A stretch of 12,983 bases of DNA from Bacillota bacterium (lineage in GTDB: Bacteria > Bacillota_E > Sulfobacillia > Sulfobacillales > Sulfobacillaceae), in contig JAKAAL010000039.1 in the NCBI GenBank assembly GCA_021802375.1, forward strand, positions 1 to 12,983, read 5' to 3'. The notes beneath the pieces are model-generated. The model saw only the letters and a list, made by a program, of their open reading frames with translations. It ran no database searches and had not been told where the DNA came from. Each line of letters opens with the position of its first letter. Position 1 is the stretch's first letter. Below are positions 7,300 to 12,983 of the stretch, piece by piece. The position numbers were made by a program, and so were the translations under genes.

Positions 7300-10200
7300 A
7301 TGCATAATCGCGTCTCGGCCTGGGAGCTCTGGGCCTTAGCGCTTTTGGGAATTTGGCTCCAATTCTTTCGGGGGAAAAAGGCGGCGCCGACTACCACCAA
7401 ACCGACTCCCACCGGACATTCCATCGGCATCGAAGGCCTCCATCTCGGATCGTCCCTCTGGAGCGGGGTCGCCACGGTGCTCCATGTCGTGGGAATCCTC
7501 CTCGCCTTGGGAGCCCTCGTGGCCCTCGCCGCGCTCGGGTTTCGTCTCTTTATGCGGCGACGCCGTTTGGAGGCCATGGTGGCGGAAGAAATCATTTTGG
7601 GTCCGGATGATGTGGCCAATCCCACCGAAGTGGTCAGTGCCTTGGATGGCATCCATTCCAGTCTCTTGACTCGATACGGCGGAGCCGCGATGGGGCAGGT
7701 CTCCTGGACTTTTGAAGTGATTCGGGATGCCGACGGCCAAGTGCATTTCGTGATGGCCGCACCCCACGGCTGGCTGGGGCGGATTGAAGATACCTGGCGG
7801 GGCGTGTACACCAACCTCCGCTTTCAACCGTGGGGCGATCAGCCCCGATCGTGGCCCGTGGCCCAACAACTAACCCTAGAACGACACTGGCGCTATCCCA
7901 CCCGGATTGACGTCACGTACACGAGTTCGGTGATTGAAATGATCGTGCAAGCGGTGGACCGTGCCGAAGGGGAAGTGCGCCTCCAATGGCTGTTCACCCC
8001 ACTCCCCGTGGGACCGCTCACCGCGCAATTGCGCGGCTCACTCCAACAGGTCGAGCGTCAAGCCCGGCAAGATCAACAAGCCGATCCCGCTCATCCGGGC
8101 TTGGGTGTGGTGGACCGCCGGGATGTGAGTCAGGCCACAGCCCTCTTAGGCCGTTCGGCGTTCCGCGCCGAAGTCCGCTTAGCCGCGGACACCTGGCAGA
8201 CCATGCAACAGATTTTGGGAGCGATTTCCGCCTCCAACGCCGAGAATCAATGGAAGCCACGCACGGTCGTGTTGTTCAAAGGACTCTGGACCCGCTGGCT
8301 TAATTTGCGTCTACCCAGCATGGGCGGACTCGGGTTTGGTCGCGTGATTCTCTTTTCCAAGCCTTTAGCCACCCTCATTCACGTGCCGAGTGCCCGGTTG
8401 CGGGTCCAGTCCTTGCATCGGGTCTTGGTCCGGCGAGGTCCGGCGGGGCCGGCTGTGCCCCGGGATCCTCGGACCGCGATCATGCGCGACGAGCTCGGAC
8501 CCGTGGGTATTCCCGAAGGCGACCGCAAGTTTAACACCCTCTTTATCGGGTCCCAAGGCGGCGGCAAATCCACCGGGATGCTCCAACAAATTCGGGTCGA
8601 TGCCACCTGGAAGGACCGGCAAGGCCGTCCTAAAGCGATGGTGCTGGTGGACATTGGCAAAGACACGGCCAAACGGGCCATGGGCATCATTCCAGACGAC
8701 CGGGAGGTGATTTGGTTCGATCCGGCCGATCCTGCCTGTCCTTGGACCCTCAATCCATTAGCGGCGGGGATGCATGCTGGTGCGATGGCAAACGATGTGC
8801 TCGAAGGTCTCACTCAGGTCTTTGGCGAGGAGGCGATTCGGGCGCGATCCCGTGAGTTTCTCGGCAATGCGCTCTTAGCCGTCAAGGATGTGCATGGCGA
8901 CGCCGCCGACTTTTCGATGGTGTACCAAATGCTCACCAATGACGACTTTCGGCAAGACGTGATTGACCGCGTGCAGGACCCGCACCAAAAAGACTACTGG
9001 CAGGTCACGTTTACCCAAACGGTGGCGGATAACCCCCGGTTTGTCGCCGAAGGTTTGGCGGCACCCCGCAACAAGATTGATGAAGTCCTGCGGTCCGAAT
9101 CCGTCCGCGAGGCTCTCACCAGCAGCCCGGGCCGCCAGCAACTTAATTTGGCCGACGTGGTGTATGGCCGTAAGGTCTTGGTGGCCAACCTGGACAAAGC
9201 CCGGCTAGGAAAGTCGGGAGCACGCCTCTTAGGGGTGTTCCTGATCACCATGCTCTGGCACGCGTTAGAGACCCAGACGGATCGCCCAGAAAATGAACGG
9301 ATTCCCACGGCGCTCATCATTGATGAGGCGCAAAACTTCATCAGTGAAGGATTCTTGGATATTCTTGCCGAAGGACGCGCCTACGGAGCCCAGACGACCC
9401 TCGCGGTCCGGTTCTTGGGCGAGATTTTGTCCGAACGCGCCATCTTGGGGATTCGGACCTTGGTGCAAAACTTGGTCATCTTCCAGTTTGAGCTCCGCGA
9501 AGAGGCCGAGGACTTCATGAAACGCTTCATGCGGACTTACGCCAACATGATTAGTCCGAGCGACGAAGCCCAGGACAACATCAACTTCGGGGCGGACGAC
9601 TTTATGCGGCTCCCGAAGCATCACGTGGTGTGTCGCTGGATGGTCAACGGGTCGCCCCAACAGGCCTTTTTGGCCGAAACCATTCCGTGGGAGCCCTATT
9701 ACGATGAGGACGTCAAAGTGCGGCATTTGGCCAAACAACCGGTGCGGGCACTACCCACAGAAACTCCCGCCTCGACGTTGCCGACGCCCGATCCCGAATG
9801 GTTGGAAGAGGATCACCCCGACGCACTGGGGAGCGACGACTGGACGGATGTGGTGGAGTGGGAGGGGATGGCCACACAACCGGAGGCCGGTCACCCGGAG
9901 ACTCCCATCACGGCGGAATCCTTTGCATCAGGTGCGGCCAGTGATGTCCCCGCGGCGTCTGGCCCTCCGATGTGGCTGGCCTGGGTCTTCGATGCCACGA
10001 CGGCCACCACCGCATGGGACGAGGCAACCCATGCAGGGCATCCGGTCTTATGGCACCGATTGCAGGCACAGCCCGGAGTGACGACGCTTTGGGTCTTAGA
10101 AGGGTTGGAGGACATCAACCCGGCCTGGGTGCCGGCCTTGCGTCAACGGGCGGTCACGGTGTTGCGATCCTTAGCGGGGCCCGAATCGGTGGTAGCCTGG

Positions 10201-10875
10201 GCCGCGTCCGACCAGTTAGGTTGTTGGCTCCCGGCGGGGTCATTGGTGGATATCGACGCGTGGATCGCGGCCGGGCAGGCTCGTAACATTGTGTGGCATC
10301 CCCTCGAAGCAGAAGCAGAGCAGGCGGAGTCGCCTCCAGTCGATGTCGAACTTGTGGCCGCGCCTATGGATCCCGTCGCTCCGCCCGTGGAGACCGAGCC
10401 GGTCACACCGCCCGTTGGGGTGAAGAAAGCACCGCCCAAGGCGGCTAAGACGACCCCGCGCCCCGGGACGGTGGCCGACGAGACCCGTGCGGAAATTTCC
10501 GCTGCGTTATGGGCCGCACTGACGAAGCGTTCCGGCTTGACTCAAGCGCAGGTGCTGGATTGGCAGAAACAGTTCCATGCCACGGACGACGAAATCGATG
10601 GCACGGTTCGCTGGATGCTGGAACGCCATGTTGATCCCAAAAACGCGGATCACATCTTTCTGAGTGTCCTCAAAAATAAGATCTTGGACCGGTTCGTCAT
10701 CCCCATGGCCCGCCAGTTGGATGCGCAGCGCAAGGCCGTGGCCGATGTGCTCCTTACCAGCGAGCGTTCCACCAAATACTGGAGTCAATGGTTGAAGGCG
10801 CATCCCGAAGTGCGATCCCTGGAAATGTTCCGGGAAGTCGTGCGGCGGGATAGTACAACGGTCGCGGAGGCGTAG
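7300..10875 (+). CDS. TraD/VirD4/HerA-like conjugation coupling ATPase, extended C-terminus
   Basis: A 1191-residue membrane-anchored P-loop ATPase. AAGGAGG (7286-7292) lies 7 bases before the ATG and overlaps the parR-like stop codon. Two membrane helices lie at about residues 7-23 and 57-85, followed by an R-R-R-R stop-transfer patch. Residues about 100-250 form a non-catalytic alpha/beta region of the kind that precedes the motor in Gram-positive coupling proteins. Walker A is GSQGGGKS (417-424) and Walker B is ALIIDEAQ (671-678). The motor keeps TraG/VirD4-type segments, such as the VANLDKARLG strand and the long FDPADP...NPL region. After about 815 comes an acidic, Pro-rich linker, an extra domain at about 889-1000, a Pro/Val linker, and a helical domain at about 1060-1191 that may recruit relaxase or substrate. 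Such proteins hand DNA to a type IV secretion channel. No relaxase or VirB4 is in the window. Confidence 0.88.
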   Translation: MHNRVSAWELWALALLGIWLQFFRGKKAAPTTTKPTPTGHSIGIEGLHLGSSLWSGVATVLHVVGILLALGALVALAALGFRLFMRRRRLEAMVAEEIILGPDDVANPTEVVSALDGIHSSLLTRYGGAAMGQVSWTFEVIRDADGQVHFVMAAPHGWLGRIEDTWRGVYTNLRFQPWGDQPRSWPVAQQLTLERHWRYPTRIDVTYTSSVIEMIVQAVDRAEGEVRLQWLFTPLPVGPLTAQLRGSLQQVERQARQDQQADPAHPGLGVVDRRDVSQATALLGRSAFRAEVRLAADTWQTMQQILGAISASNAENQWKPRTVVLFKGLWTRWLNLRLPSMGGLGFGRVILFSKPLATLIHVPSARLRVQSLHRVLVRRGPAGPAVPRDPRTAIMRDELGPVGIPEGDRKFNTLFIGSQGGGKSTGMLQQIRVDATWKDRQGRPKAMVLVDIGKDTAKRAMGIIPDDREVIWFDPADPACPWTLNPLAAGMHAGAMANDVLEGLTQVFGEEAIRARSREFLGNALLAVKDVHGDAADFSMVYQMLTNDDFRQDVIDRVQDPHQKDYWQVTFTQTVADNPRFVAEGLAAPRNKIDEVLRSESVREALTSSPGRQQLNLADVVYGRKVLVANLDKARLGKSGARLLGVFLITMLWHALETQTDRPENERIPTALIIDEAQNFISEGFLDILAEGRAYGAQTTLAVRFLGEILSERAILGIRTLVQNLVIFQFELREEAEDFMKRFMRTYANMISPSDEAQDNINFGADDFMRLPKHHVVCRWMVNGSPQQAFLAETIPWEPYYDEDVKVRHLAKQPVRALPTETPASTLPTPDPEWLEEDHPDALGSDDWTDVVEWEGMATQPEAGHPETPITAESFASGAASDVPAASGPPMWLAWVFDATTATTAWDEATHAGHPVLWHRLQAQPGVTTLWVLEGLEDINPAWVPALRQRAVTVLRSLAGPESVVAWAASDQLGCWLPAGSLVDIDAWIAAGQARNIVWHPLEAEAEQAESPPVDVELVAAPMDPVAPPVETEPVTPPVGVKKAPPKAAKTTPRPGTVADETRAEISAALWAALTKRSGLTQAQVLDWQKQFHATDDEIDGTVRWMLERHVDPKNADHIFLSVLKNKILDRFVIPMARQLDAQRKAVADVLLTSERSTKYWSQWLKAHPEVRSLEMFREVVRRDSTTVAEA

Positions 10876-10905
10876 GGCATTTAAGAAGTGGTTGTACAGG
10901 ACGAA

Positions 10906-10941
10906 ACCCGACGGCTGGTGGGGTATGGTGCGCCGTCGGGT
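10906..10941 (+). repeat. Perfect 10-bp inverted repeat downstream of coupling gene
   Basis: ACCCGACGGC (10906-10915) pairs perfectly with GCCGTCGGGT (10932-10941) around a 16-base G-rich spacer. No T-tract follows, so it is not a standard terminator. It may be an RNA hairpin in the 3' untranslated region, a protein-binding inverted repeat, or an oriT-like element given the coupling gene beside it. I cannot choose between these from sequence alone. Confidence 0.65.
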
Positions 10942-10946
10942 CTGTG

Positions 10947-10968
10947 GATCTAGCCGAGCTAGGATCCC
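10947..10968 (+). repeat. Short bulged inverted repeat
   Basis: GGATCTAGC and GCTAGGATCC face each other across a 3-base loop (CGA), pairing over nine positions with one bulged base. It lies only 5 bases after the preceding 10-bp inverted repeat, so the two may act together. No T-tract follows. Apart from these repeats and the terminator that follows, I see no gene between 10876 and 11155. Confidence 0.5.
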
Positions 10969-11015
10969 CCGCCGGATGTGGGACGGGACATGGAGTATTA
11001 TAGCGTAAATAACCG

Positions 11016-11041
11016 AGCCCCCGCCCTGCGGGGGCTTTTTT
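11016..11041 (+). terminator. Rho-independent terminator of the par-coupling operon
   Basis: A 9-bp perfect GC-rich stem (AGCCCCCGC with GCGGGGGCT) and a 3-base loop are followed by a run of six T residues. It lies 140 bases after the coupling-protein stop and is the natural end of the operon. Its core is nearly identical to the terminator at 12069-12094. Confidence 0.93.
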
Positions 11042-11095
11042 GTTGGAATATATCGATGAAGAACATTTGGCGCACGGTATTTGGGCCGAAAGACC

Positions 11096-11111
11096 CTGGC
11101 TCCGGAACCAG
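11096..11111. promoter_or_regulatory. Imperfect palindrome, possible operator
   Basis: CTGGCTCCGGAACCAG reads as its own reverse complement except at one symmetric pair. It lies 45 bases before the first small membrane ORF and after a strong terminator, where a promoter for that ORF should be. An operator role is plausible, but there is no other support and short palindromes occur by chance in GC-rich DNA. Confidence 0.25.
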
Positions 11112-11155
11112 AACGGCGGTACGCTAAAGACACCAAAGGACTTGAGGGGGTGCGA

Positions 11156-11248
11156 ATGATGATGAATCTCGGCGATGCCGTCATGGGCGGATTAGTGGTC
11201 ATCGTGTTCACGGTGGGCCTGTGGTTACCCCGTCACGGCCACCACTAA
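11156..11248 (+). CDS. 30-residue single-span membrane microprotein A
   Basis: A 30-codon frame beginning with three consecutive ATG codons (11156, 11159, 11162) and ending at TAA 11246-11248. GAGGGGG (11144-11150) lies 5 bases before the first ATG. After a short polar start, residues 9-25 are hydrophobic (VMGGLVVIVFTVGLWLP) and can form one membrane helix. The tail is basic and His-rich (RHGHH). It lies between two strong terminators, so it is probably its own transcription unit. Size and layout resemble small hydrophobic type I toxins, small subunits of membrane complexes, or holin-like peptides, but no family is recognisable. It is shorter than most gene-finding cut-offs. Confidence 0.55.
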   Translation: MMMNLGDAVMGGLVVIVFTVGLWLPRHGHH

Positions 11249-11295
11249 GATCCAAACGACCCCAGAGCACAGAAACGACCAGCACTCCAGCCCTT

Positions 11296-11320
11296 CCCGT
11301 CATCTATTGACGGGTTTTTT
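11296..11320 (+). terminator. Terminator after microprotein A
   Basis: A 7-bp perfect stem (CCCGTCA with TGACGGG) and a 5-base loop are followed by six T residues. It lies 47 bases after the stop of microprotein A and supports that ORF being a genuine short transcript. Confidence 0.88.
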
Positions 11321-11358
11321 GTTATACGGTCGACTCCGAGAAAGGAAGGTGTGCCATC

Positions 11359-11451
11359 ATGAATGGATTAAATCACGAGATCACCGGAAGCGGTGGGTTG
11401 TTGTTGACCGTTTTGTTGATCTTGTGTCTGCTCCGACTTACATCACTGTGA
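11359..11451 (+). CDS. 30-residue single-span membrane microprotein B
   Basis: A second 30-codon frame, ATG 11359 to TGA 11449-11451, preceded by AAAGGAAGG (11341-11349) with 9 bases of spacing. Residues 1-12 are polar (MNGLNHEITGSG) and residues 13-30 are almost all Leu, Val, Ile, Cys and Thr, with one Arg near the end, so the protein is essentially one membrane helix. It has the same length as microprotein A and lies just downstream of that gene's terminator, but the sequences are not obviously related. A small membrane toxin, a bacteriocin-like peptide or a complex subunit are all possible; no function can be assigned. Confidence 0.5.
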   Translation: MNGLNHEITGSGGLLLTVLLILCLLRLTSL

Positions 11452-11596
11452 ATGCCATCGTACGCAGCTAGGATGGTTCTTTGGATTTGATCGGCGGGAA
11501 TCACACGAACGCTAGGCGATGGCCGACAGTTCAGGTGCATCGAGGCCCCCCTAAACGGTAAGGGCCCGAATGTTTCTTGGCCGGGGGTGAAACACA

Positions 11597-12040
11597 GTGA
11601 CGACTAAAATACGAGGTCGATGGGAGAGCTTATATCCTTGGCTGTTGAGTTGCGCCGTAGGAGTATTTCTCTATGCCCATCCCCCGCACCTCACGGTTGA
11701 GGTTTTTGATCAGCTAGCATCCACCATCGTGTCCGTCGCTGCCATCGTGATTGGATTCGTTGCGACGTTGATGACCATTGTGATTGGATTGGGTCAGACG
11801 CGTGCTATAAGGTTTATACGTGACGCCAACCGTTACAGGCAATTACTACAGTATATGCGCTTACCCTTGATATCCGGATTCGCTTTAGCCGGGATCTCTT
11901 TGGTTTTCGCGATGGAAATTTTAGTCCCCAGCGATCTCCGGTGGGAGTTCGCACTCTGGGTTGCCGTCATTGTTTGGGTTGGCACGAGTCTCTATAGATT
12001 GACGACCATTATTTTCAATATTCTTAGAAATGAAACTTAA
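11597..12040 (+). CDS. Four-helix integral membrane protein of unknown function
   Basis: A 147-residue protein starting at GTG 11597, with GGGGGTGA (11583-11590) 6 bases upstream. Four hydrophobic spans are visible at about residues 13-27, 40-66, 88-109 and 118-142. The central loop (67-87) is rich in Arg and Tyr (QTRAIRFIRDANRYRQ) and probably faces the cytoplasm. No catalytic motif, cysteine pair or transporter signature is present, and I do not recognise the family. Codons 44-52 (IVSVAAIVI, in the second helix) are encoded by a 27-base sequence that recurs perfectly, inverted, at the right end of the window. That points to a second copy of part of this gene or to a recombination site within it. 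A terminator follows at 12069. The 145 bases upstream (11452-11596) show no gene and no promoter I can defend. Confidence 0.75.
   Translation: MTTKIRGRWESLYPWLLSCAVGVFLYAHPPHLTVEVFDQLASTIVSVAAIVIGFVATLMTIVIGLGQTRAIRFIRDANRYRQLLQYMRLPLISGFALAGISLVFAMEILVPSDLRWEFALWVAVIVWVGTSLYRLTTIIFNILRNET
11726..11752 (+). repeat. Left arm of a perfect 27-base (or longer) inverted repeat
   Basis: These 27 bases, inside the second transmembrane segment of the membrane-protein gene, are identical to the reverse complement of 12957-12983. Identity stops at 11753 against 12956. It starts at the window edge, so the true repeat may be longer. Within the arm the octamer CCATCGTG occurs twice in direct orientation, 18 bases apart. 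Confidence 0.95.
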
Positions 12041-12068
12041 TCTACCGCCGTTTCAGACACGGTTCTGT

Positions 12069-12094
12069 GCCCCCGCGCTGCGGGGGCTTTTTTT
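12069..12094 (+). terminator. Terminator after the membrane-protein gene
   Basis: An 8-bp perfect stem (GCCCCCGC with GCGGGGGC) and a 3-base loop are followed by seven T residues, 28 bases after the stop of the membrane-protein gene. Its core matches the terminator at 11016-11041 except for one loop base. Confidence 0.93.
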
Positions 12095-12125
12095 ATGGGG
12101 AGAGAGATCAGAAGGGAAGTGAGGG

Positions 12126-12608
12126 GTGACGATGCAAAATCCGCTCAAGACTTGGCGATGGATCTGGAACGCGGCCGATTATCAAAGGCGCGTGAAGATG
12201 CTCGCCCAGGCATTAACAGCGCGATACCCAGGACCAGGATGGCAATGGAATGGGCGGTGGCCGATCCACGATTTGATCAATCTCGCACAACCCGGTGAAG
12301 CTCCCTGTTGGACTCAACTCACACCAACCGGCTGTGTAGGACCGAACCATTGTCATCCCACTCAGTGGATTCACATCGGGGGGGTGGCCTTTAATCCGCG
12401 CGCCAGCGTCGATATGCTCGCCATGCATGTCGGATGGCGTTTTTTGTGGCATGATACGTGGCGGGCGGGAAAGCGCGCTTCATGGCAAGGTCTGCGCTTG
12501 CTTCAAGTTGTGGAACATCCCGGACTTCTGGCTGATAGGTTGGATTCCTGGATTGGTATTCAGCTATACTCAGAATATGGCCAAGTTCATGATAAAAAGC
12601 CACGCTAA
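12126..12608 (+). CDS. Tryptophan-rich protein of unknown function
   Basis: A 160-residue frame. GTG 12126 has GAAGGGA (12111-12117) 8 bases upstream; ATG 12132 with GAGGGG 5 bases upstream is an equally good start. The N-terminal half (KTWRWIWNAADYQRRV, then W-Q-W-N-G-R-W) is rich in Trp and Arg and looks like a real protein, with a C-x6-C-H segment around residues 69-77 (GCVGPNHCH). No membrane span and no family that I recognise. From residue 89 onward it runs antisense to the metallopeptidase on the other strand, overlapping it by about 218 bases. The C-terminal half may therefore be an artefact of rearrangement, or one of the two genes may be non-functional. The gene directly follows a strong terminator, so it needs its own promoter in a very short space (12095-12125); I could not identify one. 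Confidence 0.5.
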   Translation: MTMQNPLKTWRWIWNAADYQRRVKMLAQALTARYPGPGWQWNGRWPIHDLINLAQPGEAPCWTQLTPTGCVGPNHCHPTQWIHIGGVAFNPRASVDMLAMHVGWRFLWHDTWRAGKRASWQGLRLLQVVEHPGLLADRLDSWIGIQLYSEYGQVHDKKPR

Positions 12609-12942
12609 GATAAGCAGGACCGCTGTTGCCAAAAAGCCATCCATGTTGGATGGCATTAATGGTTCTTAGCTGTCGTTGAGAAGGAAGCCACACCGGCAAA
12701 TTTACCGCAATCACGGATTTCATATCGTGGTTCGCCGAATGAAGCATCGTGAGAATTTGGTAGGGTTCGGTATATAGTTCTGGGTATGATTGCGCCACGT
12801 CGATTGTTACGTAGGGGGTGATTCTACGAAAAATCGGGAAATATTTGCTCCACCGCACTAAGTCCTGTTGAAAGATAGTTGCCAAATTTTCAGCCGCCTT
12901 TACGTCGAGACCCTCATAAGCTTCAAAGGTTTGCCAGCACAC
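12391..12942 (-). CDS. Zincin metallopeptidase, ImmA/IrrE-like
   Basis: A 183-residue protein with a classic gluzincin active site: HELGH at residues 118-122 (two zinc-binding His and the catalytic Glu), then 24 residues later E147-x2-A-D151 (third zinc ligand, in the ExxA[DN] form seen in ImmA/IrrE, DUF955). The N-terminal 110 residues are mixed helical with no signal peptide or membrane span, so it is probably cytoplasmic. An in-frame TAA immediately precedes the GTG at 12942, which fixes the longest start; AGGATG at 12950-12955 on this strand is a modest ribosome binding site 7 bases away. ImmA-type proteases on mobile elements cleave a partner repressor to start excision or transfer; that role is inference, and no partner is visible beside it. 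The start lies 15 bases from the inverted-repeat arm at 12957-12983. The 3' end overlaps the convergent gene by about 218 bases. Confidence 0.72.
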   Translation of the reverse strand: MCWQTFEAYEGLDVKAAENLATIFQQDLVRWSKYFPIFRRITPYVTIDVAQSYPELYTEPYQILTMLHSANHDMKSVIAVNLPVWLPSQRQLRTINAIQHGWLFGNSGPAYLSVAFYHELGHILSIAEYQSRNPTYQPEVRDVPQLEASADLAMKRAFPPATYHATKNAIRHAWRAYRRWRAD

Positions 12943-12983
12943 TTATACACCATCCTAATCACGATGGCAGCGACGGACACGAT
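12900..12983 (-). pseudogene. Possible truncated second copy of the membrane-protein gene
   Basis: Reading leftward from the window end, the frame encodes IVSVAAIVI, identical to residues 44-52 of the membrane protein at 11597-12040. After that the sequence diverges completely and stops at TAA (12902-12900) after 18 unrelated residues. If the similarity continues beyond the window, this is the 5' part of a second copy whose membrane helices 2-4 have been lost or replaced. If the similarity is only the 27-base repeat, it is a recombination site and not a gene. The frame overlaps the start of the metallopeptidase. Confidence 0.4.
12957..12983 (-). repeat. Right arm of the inverted repeat at the window edge
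   Basis: The last 27 bases are the exact reverse complement of 11726-11752 and run off the window. The inner boundary at 12956 is sharp and lies next to the ribosome binding site and start of the metallopeptidase gene. The two arms enclose 1204 bases. Confidence 0.95.

Noticed and set aside
6957..7814. 285-codon minus-strand frame across the parM, parR and coupling genes
   Set aside because: The protein is low-complexity, rich in Ser, Arg and Pro, and lies antisense to three well-supported genes.
11056..11127. 23-codon ORF beginning at ATG 11056, just after the terminator
   Set aside because: There is no convincing ribosome binding site and no distinctive composition, so it is not separable from chance.
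10507..11211. 234-codon minus-strand frame over the end of the coupling gene and the following gap
   Set aside because: Most of it is antisense to the coupling protein and the rest crosses a terminator hairpin and microprotein A. No domain is recognisable.

Overview
The window reads as part of a conjugative or otherwise mobile element (plasmid or integrated element) of a Gram-positive, moderately GC-rich bacterium. Supporting signs are strong AAGGAGG-type ribosome binding sites, frequent GTG starts, tight gene packing, a membrane-anchored conjugation coupling ATPase, and an actin-type partition pair. A Sulfobacillus-like or related GC-rich Firmicute is my best guess. That is an inference from protein style and base composition, not a database match. 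No rRNA, tRNA, CRISPR array or transposase is visible.

Layout, left to right. (1) 3-2927: the 3' part of a very large protein of unknown function, open at the left edge, ending in a perfect hairpin terminator at 2945-2981. (2) About 3000-5920: a stretch visibly richer in A+T than its flanks. It holds a DinG/XPD-family iron-sulphur helicase whose N-terminal zinc-ribbon signature begins upstream of the first ATG. This suggests initiation at an ATA codon at 3007. A gap follows with one doubtful small ORF, then a small helix-turn-helix protein. (3) 5975-10875: a compact GC-rich operon of a ParM-like actin ATPase, a ParR-like ribbon-helix-helix protein overlapping it by 4 bases, and a 1191-residue TraD/VirD4/HerA-like coupling ATPase whose ribosome binding site overlaps the parR stop. 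Plasmid segregation and DNA transfer thus appear to share a transcript. (4) 10876-11596: a mainly non-coding segment with two inverted repeats, a strong terminator, two unannotated 30-residue single-span membrane microproteins and a second terminator between them. (5) 11597-12983: a four-helix membrane protein with its own terminator, an unknown tryptophan-rich protein on the plus strand, and on the minus strand a zincin metallopeptidase (HELGH...ExxAD) resembling ImmA/IrrE proteins. The last two genes overlap tail to tail by about 218 bases.

The most striking structural signal is a perfect inverted repeat of at least 27 bases. One copy lies inside the membrane-protein gene (11726-11752). The other, inverted, is the last 27 bases of the window (12957-12983), ending 15 bases upstream of the metallopeptidase start. 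Either a second, rearranged copy of the membrane gene lies just outside the window, or 11753-12956 is an invertible segment that could switch the membrane protein's C-terminus and place the metallopeptidase under a new promoter. The window cannot decide between these.
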